From positions 1 through 64,000 of the forward strand of contig NZ_CP097751.1 in assembly GCF_023585825.1 (NCBI RefSeq): 64,000 bases of DNA, given 5' to 3'. Below the pieces are notes generated by a model. It saw only the letters and a list, made by a program, of their open reading frames with translations, was not told the DNA's origin and made no database searches. The stretch's first letter is position 1; each line of letters opens with the position of its first letter. The stretch is from Candidatus Blochmanniella camponoti (GTDB taxonomy: Bacteria; Pseudomonadota; Gammaproteobacteria; Enterobacterales; Enterobacteriaceae). The translations under genes and the position numbers were made by a program. Positions 31,773-40,677 of the stretch are shown piece by piece.

Positions 31773-32009
31773 TTACTTATGATAAGAAGTAATTTGATTG
31801 TCAATACGTTGATTAGCTCGTGCTGCTTCATTTTTTGTTTTTTCTATTTCAGGACGCAAAACATCAATGTCGCTGCTTATTTGATCAATTCTTTCGTTTA
31901 AATCATGTACTTCAGAAGATAATTCTTTTATTTTAGTTGTGCTCGCACAACTAACCAATACGAAAGAACTCAAAATAATTGCAGAACATATTAATCTATT
32001 ACGATTCAT
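31773..32009 (-). CDS. lpp: Major outer-membrane (Braun) lipoprotein Lpp
   Basis: Links the outer membrane to peptidoglycan. 78 aa, as in E. coli. Lipobox VLVSC gives acylated Cys21; the heptad-repeat helix follows (LSSEVHDLNERIDQISSDI), and the C-terminal Lys78 for the peptidoglycan crosslink is kept (TSYHK). AARANQRIDN is nearly the same as E. coli. GGGAGAG lies eight bases before the ATG. tRNA-Val lies upstream on the same strand. Confidence 0.97.
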   Translation of the reverse strand: MNRNRLICSAIILSSFVLVSCASTTKIKELSSEVHDLNERIDQISSDIDVLRPEIEKTKNEAARANQRIDNQITSYHK

Positions 32010-32273
32010 CTTTAATACTCTCCCATATTAAACGTACTTTAATGATTTAACTCATATAAAAATATAATTAGTAGATAATTATTTATTAGTTTTTAACAGA
32101 CACTCTATTTTCGTATAATATTGATTGCGTTGAATTGATCATCTGATCATTAAAAATAGAATCAATTTGATCTAATACAATATTAAGTAATAATCTTTTT
32201 ATTTAATTTCTTGCGCTACATATAAACAAGATCTTACTATCATTTTAATTTAATAATGCTTGTCAATAACTAA

Positions 32274-32347
32274 TGCGTTCTAATGGACTTGAACCATCGA
32301 CCTCTACCATGTCAAGGTAGTGCTCTAACCGACTGAGCTAAGAACGC
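32274..32347 (-). tRNA. tRNA-Val (anticodon GAC)
   Basis: The minus strand folds into a standard cloverleaf: acceptor GCGTTCT/AGAACGC, D-arm GCTCAGTCGGTTAGAGC, anticodon stem CTACC/GGTAG with loop TTGACAT (anticodon GAC), T-arm with GGTTCAAGTCC. Discriminator base A. The terminal CCA is not encoded (ATTA follows), so it must be added by tRNA nucleotidyltransferase. Confidence 0.95.
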
Positions 32348-32643
32348 ACAATGATACAATTTTAGTAATCCATGATCAAATAGACTGTATTATTAATTTA
32401 CATTATCTATTTCTTACCGTCTTACAAATTAAACAAAATGATTTATTAAAAACCACACTTATATGTGGTAAAATACATGTAATTTTATCATACGTCAAAT
32501 GTTTTAAGAATATCTTATATTACGAAAGTACATTTTTATCACATTGATTTAAAATCATTTCAAAGTGATATTTAACAAAAAAGAGATATATGCTATAATA
32601 GCATTATATAATTTAAAATAATATTAAATAGTATTTGAAAGAT

Positions 32644-33270
32644 ATGTTTTCAGGTATTATACAAGCTATTGTTCCAGTACATACAATTTATGAAGTAACT
32701 AATTTTAAAACATATACGGTTATATTACCCACATATCTACTCTCAAATTTAAAAATTGGTTGCTCTATATCAAATAATGGATGCTGTTTGACTGTTATCG
32801 CCATAAAATATAATTTAGTTAGTTTTAATGTAATACATGAAACACTAAAACTAACTAATATGGGTATATTAAAATTAGGAGATTTAATCAATATAGAAAG
32901 ATCGATTGGTTATCATTCTGAAATTGGTGGGCATTTAATGAGCGGACATATTGACTGTACTGGAAAAATTATAAAAATAATTACTTCAAAAAACAACAAA
33001 ATAATATGGTTTAGTATAAAAAAAAAATATCTTAAAAAATATGTTTTGCAACAAGGATCAATTGGTGTAGACGGAGTAAGTCTTACAGTAAGTAAAATAT
33101 TCAATAATTATATACGTATTTGTTTAACTCCATACACTGCAATACAAACAACACTTGGTGAAAAAAAAATAGGCGATATAGTAAATATTGAAGTTGACAT
33201 TATTATAAAATCTGCTATAAACAGCTTTGAAAGGAAATGGTCTGTTATTAATTTTCAAAAAAATAATTAA
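32644..33270 (+). CDS. ribE: Riboflavin synthase alpha subunit
   Basis: Dismutates 6,7-dimethyl-8-ribityllumazine to riboflavin (gene also called ribC in E. coli). 208 aa from the ATG at 32644, which aligns with MFTGIV of E. coli; a TTG three codons earlier is possible but unlikely. Two lumazine-binding repeats are visible: MFSGIIQAI with NNGCCLTV, and IGGHLMSGHIDCTG with GVDGVSLTV. No FMN riboswitch is recognised upstream; only a 6-bp stem around 32452-32469. Confidence 0.95.
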   Translation: MFSGIIQAIVPVHTIYEVTNFKTYTVILPTYLLSNLKIGCSISNNGCCLTVIAIKYNLVSFNVIHETLKLTNMGILKLGDLINIERSIGYHSEIGGHLMSGHIDCTGKIIKIITSKNNKIIWFSIKKKYLKKYVLQQGSIGVDGVSLTVSKIFNNYIRICLTPYTAIQTTLGEKKIGDIVNIEVDIIIKSAINSFERKWSVINFQKNN

Positions 33271-33430
33271 TATTTATCAACATGCGGATTTTGTGAACAC
33301 AAAATAATTATGAGAAATTAAGAAGGATTTATGTTAAAACATTAAATGCTTCATCTATTAATAAAAAAAAATAATATTTACATAATTAAGCTTCACTAAG
33401 TATAATTTTAACTTTTAACACAAATACAAC

Positions 33431-33763
33431 ATGAACAATGCAATAGAAAAAATTAAAAATCAAATAAAAGAAAATCCTATCGTTTTATACATGAAAGGCA
33501 CACCTAGCGCTCCTAAATGTGGCTTTTCATCAAAAGCCGCTCAAATATTGTCTACTTATACTCAATCATTTTTTTATATTGACGTATTGATTCATGTAGA
33601 TATTAGAAACGCTCTGCCAATATTTTCTAATTGGCCTACTTTTCCTCAATTATGGATAGAAGGAAAATTAATAGGTGGATCTGACATCATAATCAACATG
33701 AGTCACAGCGGTACGCTAAAAACTTTAATTGATCAGGTTAAACTAAGACATAATTTGAATTGA
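33431..33763 (+). CDS. grxD: Monothiol glutaredoxin Grx4
   Basis: CGFS-type glutaredoxin that binds and transfers [2Fe-2S] clusters. 110 aa (E. coli 115). LYMKGTPSAPKCGFS carries the active-site CGFS; WPTFPQLWIEGKLIGGSDI holds the glutathione-binding TFPQ/GG parts. It complements the Suf set located 2 kb away. No clear ribosome-binding site. Confidence 0.96.
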   Translation: MNNAIEKIKNQIKENPIVLYMKGTPSAPKCGFSSKAAQILSTYTQSFFYIDVLIHVDIRNALPIFSNWPTFPQLWIEGKLIGGSDIIINMSHSGTLKTLIDQVKLRHNLN

Positions 33764-33766
33764 ATC

Positions 33767-33797
33767 TGTTTAATTCTCTTTAAAAGAGAATTAAACA
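33767..33797. terminator. 14-bp hairpin between convergent grxD and rnt
   Basis: Arms 33767-33780 and 33784-33797 are perfectly complementary with a TAA loop, three bases after the grxD stop. The stem is AT-rich and no long T-tract follows, so termination strength is uncertain. Confidence 0.6.
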
Positions 33798-33925
33798 TTA
33801 TAGTAGCTACTATATAGATACATAAAATTTAGATAAGTGTAGTAAAAATATGTTTTATATTCAAATTTATAACTTTTCTTTATAACACAAGAAAATCGTA
33901 AATAAATATCGGGTATTTAATGGTA

Positions 33926-34579
33926 TTAAGACTCGGTACAACAAGGAGTTAATGGCCAACCGCCAAGTCTTTTCCATTTATTTACCAATTCACAAAATAA
34001 CATTGCGGTTCGCTCAGTGTCATATAATGCAGAATGCGCTTTGTTCTTATCAAAAAAAACACCCGCACATGCACATGCCTTAGCCAATACAGTTTGCCCA
34101 AATACTAATCCACTTAAAGTCGCTGTATCGAACATAACAAAAGGGTGAAATGGATTATTTTCCATAAAACTTACGCGTTCTATTGCTGCCATTAAAAAAC
34201 TGTGATCAAAAAAAGCATTGTGTGCTACGATAATAGCACGATTACATCCTTGAGTTTCGATGCCCTGGCGCACCATTTCAAAAATTTCATGTAATGCTTC
34301 TTGCTCTGTCACTGCAGCTCTTAAAGGACTATTTAAATCAATTCCATTAAACGCTAATGATTCTGGTTGAATAATAGCTCCAGGAAATGATTTAATATGA
34401 AAATTAAGAGAACCATCTACACACAACCAACCATATTCGTCCATTTTAAGTGTAGCAACAGCAATTTCTAATAAAGCATTAATATTAGCGTTAAGACCTG
34501 CTGTCTCTACATCAACTACAACCGGATAAAACCCACGAAATCTTGCTCGAAGAGTATTGCGATCATCTTTACAAATCAT
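33926..34579 (-). CDS. rnt: Ribonuclease T
   Basis: DEDD-family 3'-5' exonuclease that trims tRNA and other stable RNA ends. 217 aa from the ATG at 34579 (E. coli 215); the frame is open further upstream but that part has no homology. Exo motifs: [31 protein letters not shown]. The RNA-end Phe residues FFDHSF and the [10 protein letters not shown]-terminus are conserved. Confidence 0.95.
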   Translation of the reverse strand: MICKDDRNTLRARFRGFYPVVVDVETAGLNANINALLEIAVATLKMDEYGWLCVDGSLNFHIKSFPGAIIQPESLAFNGIDLNSPLRAAVTEQEALHEIFEMVRQGIETQGCNRAIIVAHNAFFDHSFLMAAIERVSFMENNPFHPFVMFDTATLSGLVFGQTVLAKACACAGVFFDKNKAHSALYDTERTAMLFCELVNKWKRLGGWPLTPCCTES

Positions 34580-35353
34580 ATTTATTATGAGATATAGTAC
34601 ATTACATAAACAGTTAATACTATCATAAATTCTAATTACATTTTCATATTCATCATGCAAAAATGATTGTTTGAATATTTCATGCAAAATAGTAAATAAC
34701 TATGTTTTTAAAACAACGTATTTTTTATCTAAAATAGAATTTTTATATAATTACATCCTAAATTAAAATATTTATTAATTTTTAAGATAGTCACGTATGT
34801 CGATATTCATTATTTAATCACTACAAGATATTAAAATCTACAGCAAACAAACTACAATTTATTTATATAACAACAGATGCTTAACAAAGATATACATAAC
34901 CCAGAAAAAATAATGAATAACACCAAGTTGATCTATAAAAACACACTTCTTTTAGTAATTCAATTGTTTGCGATCGAATTCCCAATGATAGTATTGTAAC
35001 ATAAATAACTAAACAAACAATTTTTTTAAATAATTATTATATTATAATTATAATTTTTATTTATTTTATATTAAGTATATTCCATTCAATAAATTATTTT
35101 TAATACTTGTATTAAAAATAATTTACACACAACAATAAATGTATGTTATACTTTAATGAATTAAATTATACATAATAACGTATCTAATTGATAAACTATG
35201 ATAACAATCGTTGTACAATAAATTCTATTAAATTATATTAGAGTCATATTATAGATACGATTATCTCTATAGTCGCATGTGTATATATTTTTATCCACTT
35301 GTCTAAAACAAAATTCTAAAATAAAATAGACTCAATTATAAGGAAGGAAAAAA
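34580..35353. other. 774-bp divergent spacer between rnt and slyA
   Basis: No gene found. Contains a 17-bp perfect hairpin (35090-35125), reported separately. The ribosome-binding site of slyA (AAGGAAGG) is at the end. SlyA of enteric bacteria binds AT-rich palindromes near its own gene; no TTAGCAAGCTAA-like box is seen. Confidence 0.5.
35090..35125. repeat. 17-bp perfect inverted repeat upstream of slyA
   Basis: Arms 35090-35106 and 35109-35125 with a two-base centre (TT). It sits about 230 bp before slyA in a divergent spacer, where no terminator is needed for the flanking genes. Confidence 0.9.
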
Positions 35354-35788
35354 TTGGAATCACCATTAGGATCAGATTTAGCACGCCTTGTAAGAATATG
35401 GCGTGCTTTAATTGATCATCGTTTAAAACCTTTAAAACTTACACAAACACATTGGATTACATTGCATAATATTTGTCAATTACCTCCAGAACAATCTCAA
35501 ATACAATTAGCAAAAGCCATAGGGATAGAACAACCATCTCTAGTACGAACACTCGATCAACTTGAAGAAAAATCGTTAATTATAAGACATACTTGCGTGA
35601 ATGATCGACGAGCTAAACGAATTAAATTAACTGATAACGCTAGACCTGTTATTAATGAAGTAAATCGTGTTATTTCCATCACTAGAAATGAAATTTTCAG
35701 CGGAATTAGCCATGAGGAAATAATTTTTCTAAGTAAAATTATCTCTAAATTAGAAAAAAACATTATCAATTTACATAATAAAAATTAG
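35354..35788 (+). CDS. slyA: MarR-family transcriptional regulator SlyA
   Basis: Dimeric winged-helix regulator; 144 aa, as in E. coli, and highly similar: [20 protein letters not shown] at the start, [17 protein letters not shown] as recognition helix region, [10 protein letters not shown] as the wing. The start is TTG at 35354 with AAGGAAGG upstream; slyA of enteric bacteria is also known for a TTG start. In Salmonella and E. coli it counteracts H-NS. It is the only DNA-binding transcription regulator in the window. Confidence 0.96.
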   Translation: MESPLGSDLARLVRIWRALIDHRLKPLKLTQTHWITLHNICQLPPEQSQIQLAKAIGIEQPSLVRTLDQLEEKSLIIRHTCVNDRRAKRIKLTDNARPVINEVNRVISITRNEIFSGISHEEIIFLSKIISKLEKNIINLHNKN

Positions 35789-35859
35789 AAAATATCATAT
35801 ATATTAAAGAATTACATACTTGTTAATAACATTAAATAAATTTTTATATCTTATTTTAC

Positions 35860-35889
35860 AGATATCATATAAGTATATATATGATATCT
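35860..35889. repeat. 12-bp hairpin downstream of slyA
   Basis: Arms 35860-35871 and 35878-35889 with a six-base loop, 71 bp past the slyA stop, in the slyA-pdxH spacer (35789-36121, otherwise featureless). It may be a terminator, but no T-tract follows. Confidence 0.55.
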
Positions 35890-36121
35890 ATCACTAAGTG
35901 TGCTGAAATATATCATCATTTATCAATTAAGTAAATAATTGACTCTTTTTTAACTTACATAAATATGCACTTAAATATTTATCAATCAATTAAACTTTAT
36001 TATAAGAGATTTAAAACCAATAAAACTACTATTATAGCCCTTGTAGTACTTCTTGTTTGTTTTAGATACACACAAAAATGTGTTATTCTATTTTGCAACA
36101 ATCAATATAATACCATATTTT

Positions 36122-36772
36122 ATGCTAATAGACAAAACTAACATTTCTAACATCAGACGAGAATATATATCTGGACAATTGCGCCATACAGATTTAACTA
36201 ATCAGCCTATTCAGTTATTTTCAGTATGGTTGCATCAAGCGTATTTTTCAAAAATACCTGATCCTACTGCAATGTGTTTAGCTACAGTAGATCACACTGG
36301 TCAACCTTATCAACGTGTGGTATTATTGAAGAGTTTTACTAATAAAGAAATGATATTCTATACTAATCTTAATAGCCGAAAGGCTATGCATTTAGCCAAT
36401 AACCCAAAAGTTAGTTTATGTTTTCTTTGGAATGTTATAGATAGACAGGTAATAATAACAGGAAGTGTGAATAAACTTCCAGAAAAAGAAGTATTAAAAC
36501 ATTTTTATACACGCCCAAAAAACAATCAAATTAGCGCATGGGTATCTAATCAATCTAAAGTTATTTCTTCTAAAGATTTACTAGAAAATAAATTTTTAGA
36601 ATTCAAAAAAAATCATCTCCATAAAAAAGTACCATTTCCCGAATTTTGGGGTGGATATAAAATTAATATAAATAGCATGGAGTTCTGGCAAGGCGGAACA
36701 CATCGATTACATGATCGATTCATATATCAACGATATAAACATACATGGCGTATTTACCGTTTATCTCCGTAA
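36122..36772 (+). CDS. pdxH: Pyridoxamine 5'-phosphate oxidase
   Basis: FMN enzyme making pyridoxal phosphate. 216 aa from the ATG at 36122 (E. coli 218); the in-frame ATG at 36053 would add 23 unrelated residues. Motifs: RREYISGQLR, DPTAMCLATVDHTGQPYQR, VLLKSF, FYTNLNSRKA, the FMN contacts EFWGGYKI and EFWQGGTHRLHDR. PLP is needed by SerC and SufS in this window. Confidence 0.95.
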   Translation: MLIDKTNISNIRREYISGQLRHTDLTNQPIQLFSVWLHQAYFSKIPDPTAMCLATVDHTGQPYQRVVLLKSFTNKEMIFYTNLNSRKAMHLANNPKVSLCFLWNVIDRQVIITGSVNKLPEKEVLKHFYTRPKNNQISAWVSNQSKVISSKDLLENKFLEFKKNHLHKKVPFPEFWGGYKININSMEFWQGGTHRLHDRFIYQRYKHTWRIYRLSP

Positions 36773-36896
36773 TTACAATTACAATTTCAGTGAATTTTAT
36801 AATATATAAAAAATATAACTAAACTTAATAAAACAGTATTGATTTTTATCAAATACATATAAATACTCTTGATTGCTGTACTAAAACTATACTTGT

Positions 36897-38180
36897 ATGA
36901 ATAATAAAAATATTGATATAATACAACGTTTGTACGAACGTGATTTAATAGCACAAATTACAAACCAAGAAGCATTAATTAAGATATTAAAATCAAAATC
37001 CATTACTTTATATTGCGGGTTTGATCCGACATCTGACAGCTTACATATAGGACACTTAGTTCCACTGTTATGTTTAAGACAATTCCAAACATTTGGACAT
37101 CGTCCTATAATTTTACTAGGCGGGGGTACTGGATTGATTGGAGATCCAAGTTTTAAAGACTCTGAACGAAAACTCAATTTAATTGAAACAGTACAAAAAT
37201 GGATAGAAAAAATCAAATACCAAGTATCTTTGTTCGTAGATTTTTCTCACAGTCAATATTCGCAAGCCTGTATAGTTAATAATTACGACTGGCTATCTTC
37301 TATATCACTCTTAACATTTTTAAGAGATATTGGTAAATTTTTTTCTGTAAATAAAATGATAAATAAAGATGCTATAAAAAAACGATTACAACAAAATAAT
37401 TATGGAATTTCTTATACTGAATTTTCCTATAATTTATTACAAAGTTATGATTTTACCTATTTACATAAACATTATAATGCAATACTCCAAATTGGTGGTT
37501 CTGATCAATGGGGTAATATTATATCAGGTATTGATCTGATACATCGCATATATAAAAGAACTGCTTACGGACTCACTATGCCTTTGCTTACCAAATCTGA
37601 TAACACTAAATTTGGAAAAACAGAAAAACATACTATATGGTTAGATGCAAAAAAAACTAGCCCTTATACATTTTATCAATATTGGATCAATACTTCTGAT
37701 ACAGAAGTATATCGTTTTCTTAAATTTTTTACCAACATCGATGTAGATACGATCAATATTTTAAAAAAAGAAGATAAAATGAAAAATACAAAACCACAAG
37801 CTCAAATTATATTAGCAGAGGAAATTACCCGATTAGTTCATGGAAAATCAGGATTAAAAACGGCTCAAAAAATTACTAGCAATCTATTTACAGGACAAAT
37901 ACATAAACTCACTTTAAATGATTTCGAACAGCTATTTCAAGATGGCATACCGACTATACCACTGAAAGCAGGTATTACATTACAACAAGCATTGGTAGAA
38001 TCTAAATTAGTAGCGTCTCGTGCACAAGCACGAGAATTAATTTCATCTAATAGCATCACTATAAACTCAAAAAAACAATTGAAAACAGAATATATTTTTT
38101 GTGCCACCGACAGATTATACGATCGATTTACGCTGTTAAGACGCGGAAAAAAACACCACTGCTTGATTATATGGGAATGA
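36897..38180 (+). CDS. tyrS: Tyrosyl-tRNA synthetase
   Basis: Class I synthetase. 427 aa (E. coli 424). [16 protein letters not shown] carries the HIGH motif; GGSDQWGNI and the KMSKS equivalent KFGKT are present. The C-terminal S4-like RNA-binding domain starts near [20 protein letters not shown]. It follows pdxH, the E. coli order. Confidence 0.97.
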   Translation: MNNKNIDIIQRLYERDLIAQITNQEALIKILKSKSITLYCGFDPTSDSLHIGHLVPLLCLRQFQTFGHRPIILLGGGTGLIGDPSFKDSERKLNLIETVQKWIEKIKYQVSLFVDFSHSQYSQACIVNNYDWLSSISLLTFLRDIGKFFSVNKMINKDAIKKRLQQNNYGISYTEFSYNLLQSYDFTYLHKHYNAILQIGGSDQWGNIISGIDLIHRIYKRTAYGLTMPLLTKSDNTKFGKTEKHTIWLDAKKTSPYTFYQYWINTSDTEVYRFLKFFTNIDVDTINILKKEDKMKNTKPQAQIILAEEITRLVHGKSGLKTAQKITSNLFTGQIHKLTLNDFEQLFQDGIPTIPLKAGITLQQALVESKLVASRAQARELISSNSITINSKKQLKTEYIFCATDRLYDRFTLLRRGKKHHCLIIWE

Positions 38181-38217
38181 TTTAGTTTAGATAATATACT
38201 TGTTATGTATATAACTA

Positions 38218-38241
38218 TTTATATTTGCAAACAAATATAAA
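38218..38241. terminator. 10-bp hairpin between convergent tyrS and nth
   Basis: Arms 38218-38227 and 38232-38241 around loop CAAA, 37 bp after the tyrS stop. It fits a weak two-way terminator. Confidence 0.5.
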
Positions 38242-38312
38242 CAAAATTTCACACAATATCTTATTACACCATGCGTAACATTTTATTTATGTAACTTTTA
38301 CTGTAATATAAA

Positions 38313-38942
38313 TCATTTTTTTTCCTTAAATTCACATAAATCTTTAATCACACAAACACGACAATTTGGTTGTTTAGCTCGGCAAATATTTCTACCATGT
38401 AGTACTAACCACTGATGACAGTTTCTTTGAAATTCCTTTGGTACTACTGACAATAATTTCTTTTCTACAGACAAAACATTATTTCCTGACGCAAAACAAC
38501 TACGATTACAAAATCTAAATACGTGTGTATCTACTGCAATTGTAGGCCAACCAAAAACTACATTTAAAATAATATTAGCAGTTTTACGTCCAACTCCAGG
38601 TAAAGATTCCAAACCAACACGACTTGACGGTAATATACCGTTGTGTTTATCTATCAACAAACGACAAGTTTTAATAATATTTTTAGATTTAGTATTTGAT
38701 AAACCAATAGATTTAATATAATTTTTAACCCCATCTACACCCAAACGTAGCATATCTTGTGGTGTATTAACTACTTTAAACAAACTCTTTGTTACTTTGT
38801 TAACTTGTACATCGCTTGTTTGAGCCGACAGTAATACTGCAATCAATAACTCAAATTCCGATCGATAAACTAATTCAATAACTGGATGAATATTATTATC
38901 CCGTAATTTACATAAAATCTGATAACGTTTAACGCGATTCAT
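38313..38942 (-). CDS. nth: Endonuclease III
   Basis: Base-excision repair glycosylase/AP lyase for oxidised pyrimidines. 209 aa (E. coli 211). Helix-hairpin-helix LPGVGRKTANIIL with the catalytic Lys, the catalytic Asp in AVDTHVFR, and the [4Fe-4S] ligands C-x6-C-x2-C-x5-C near the C-terminus. It is a likely client of the Suf pathway. Confidence 0.97.
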   Translation of the reverse strand: MNRVKRYQILCKLRDNNIHPVIELVYRSEFELLIAVLLSAQTSDVQVNKVTKSLFKVVNTPQDMLRLGVDGVKNYIKSIGLSNTKSKNIIKTCRLLIDKHNGILPSSRVGLESLPGVGRKTANIILNVVFGWPTIAVDTHVFRFCNRSCFASGNNVLSVEKKLLSVVPKEFQRNCHQWLVLHGRNICRAKQPNCRVCVIKDLCEFKEKK

Positions 38943-39034
38943 TTATTAATAGCACTTAATTATTTCATAACGTTTTATTAAAAATACTTATAATACTTAT
39001 TGTTATTCAATTTACTATTCAGTTCTAATAATAA

Positions 39035-40435
39035 TTAAAATAATTCTGAAGAATTAATCATATTTTCTGGGCAAACCCACAAGTCAAACTGTTGCTCATC
39101 GACATAACCCAATTGTAATGCAGCTTCCTTTAAACTTAACCCTTCCGAATGCGCTTTCTTAGCAATTTCTGCTGATTTGTCATATCCAATATATGGACTC
39201 AACGCAGTAACCAACATAAGTGAACTATTAAGTAATTCTTTAATTCGTTCACGCTTTGGTTGAATACCTACAATACAGTATTTATGAAAACTTTCTATAC
39301 CATCTGCCAGTAAACGTACCGATTGTAAGAAATTATATATAATCAATGGTCTATATACATTTAATTCAAAATGTCCAGATGCACCTCCAATATTTATACT
39401 AACATCATTTCCAATAATTTGAGAACACAACATAGTCATAGCTTCACATTGCGTTGGATTAACTTTTCCAGGCATAATCGAGCTACCTGGTTCATTTTCA
39501 GGAATGCTTAATTCACCTATACCACATCTAGGACCAGAAGATAATAAACGCACATCATTAGCAATTTTCATCATAGAAACGGCTAAACCCTTCAAGGAGC
39601 CATGACTGTGCACCAATGCATCACATGTCGATAATGACTCAAACTTATTCGGTGCGCTAACAAAATTATGTTTAGTAAGAAATGATAATGCGTCAACAAC
39701 ACGGCCGGCGTATTCTGGATGAGTGTTTAGACCTGTCCCCACTGCTGTTCCGCCTAACGCTAATTCACATAAATGAGGTATCGTAACTTCTATATGGTCT
39801 ATGTTATGTTGCAGCATAGATACCCAAGCAGAAATCTCTTGCCCCAAAGTCAATGGAGTAGCATCTTGAAGATGAGTACGACCAATTTTAATAATGTTAT
39901 TAAATTTAACAGATTTATCAAATAAAGTGTTTTTTAACATCTTAACTTTAGGTATTAATTGCTCATTTAAAGTAACTACCGCTGCAACATGCATTGCGCT
40001 AGAAAAAACATCATTGGAACTTTGACTTTTATTGACATGATCATTTGGATGAATAAATTTCTCATTCACATTTTGTTCGCTGCTTAATAATTTATTAGCT
40101 CGATTAGCTAAAACTTCATTCATATTCATATTGCTTTGAGTTCCAGATCCAGTTTGCCAAACTGATATTGGAAATTCGTCCTTATGCACTCCAGATAGTA
40201 CCTCACCTGCTGATTGAATAATTGCTTGAGCCCGTTCACGATCTATCAGTTTCAAATCATAATTTACTTGTGCTGCCGCCAGCTTGATTTGGGCCAACGC
40301 TTTAATTAACGAGAAAGGAATTTTTTCATTAGAAATATTAAAATATTTTAATGCGCGTTGTGTTTGCGCTCCCCATAATCGATCGTTCGGTACTAAAATT
40401 GCACCCATAGTATCTTTTTCAACACGCATCGCCAT
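39035..40435 (-). CDS. fumC: Fumarate hydratase class II
   Basis: Iron-free fumarase of the TCA cycle. 466 aa (E. coli 467). Signature [40 protein letters not shown], and the catalytic His in the latter. ATG 40435 or the second Met may start; GAGGTGGC lies before it. Upstream lies a divergent spacer with a 15-bp hairpin. Confidence 0.98.
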   Translation of the reverse strand: MAMRVEKDTMGAILVPNDRLWGAQTQRALKYFNISNEKIPFSLIKALAQIKLAAAQVNYDLKLIDRERAQAIIQSAGEVLSGVHKDEFPISVWQTGSGTQSNMNMNEVLANRANKLLSSEQNVNEKFIHPNDHVNKSQSSNDVFSSAMHVAAVVTLNEQLIPKVKMLKNTLFDKSVKFNNIIKIGRTHLQDATPLTLGQEISAWVSMLQHNIDHIEVTIPHLCELALGGTAVGTGLNTHPEYAGRVVDALSFLTKHNFVSAPNKFESLSTCDALVHSHGSLKGLAVSMMKIANDVRLLSSGPRCGIGELSIPENEPGSSIMPGKVNPTQCEAMTMLCSQIIGNDVSINIGGASGHFELNVYRPLIIYNFLQSVRLLADGIESFHKYCIVGIQPKRERIKELLNSSLMLVTALSPYIGYDKSAEIAKKAHSEGLSLKEAALQLGYVDEQQFDLWVCPENMINSSELF

Positions 40436-40468
40436 AATAATGCCACCTCACTTAATTATAAAAATATT

Positions 40469-40503
40469 AATTGATTATATTAACGGTATTAATATAATCA
40501 ATT
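40469..40503. repeat. 15-bp perfect inverted repeat, fumC / inverse autotransporter spacer
   Basis: Arms 40469-40483 and 40489-40503 with loop CGGTA, 34 bp before the fumC start on the minus strand and 175 bp before the divergent gene. Being between two divergent genes, it is more likely an operator or a leader structure than a terminator. Confidence 0.88.
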
Positions 40504-40677
40504 GTTTGTATCATATATACAAAATAAATGATATCATTTTAAAGTTACATTTTTATTCAAAACAGTGATTATTTAATTTATAATTTTTATATGTTAATTA
40601 CTTGTATATAACAACAAAACAAAAATATAAATATACTGTATATACACAATATAAAATACGTTAATTAAAATTAAAAC

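Noticed and set aside
32348..32643. FMN riboswitch before ribE
   Set aside because: The conserved RFN core is not present; there is only a 6-bp stem in AT-rich sequence.
34580..34687. 36-residue N-terminal extension of RNase T
   Set aside because: No homology to the family and an internal ATG fits the usual length.
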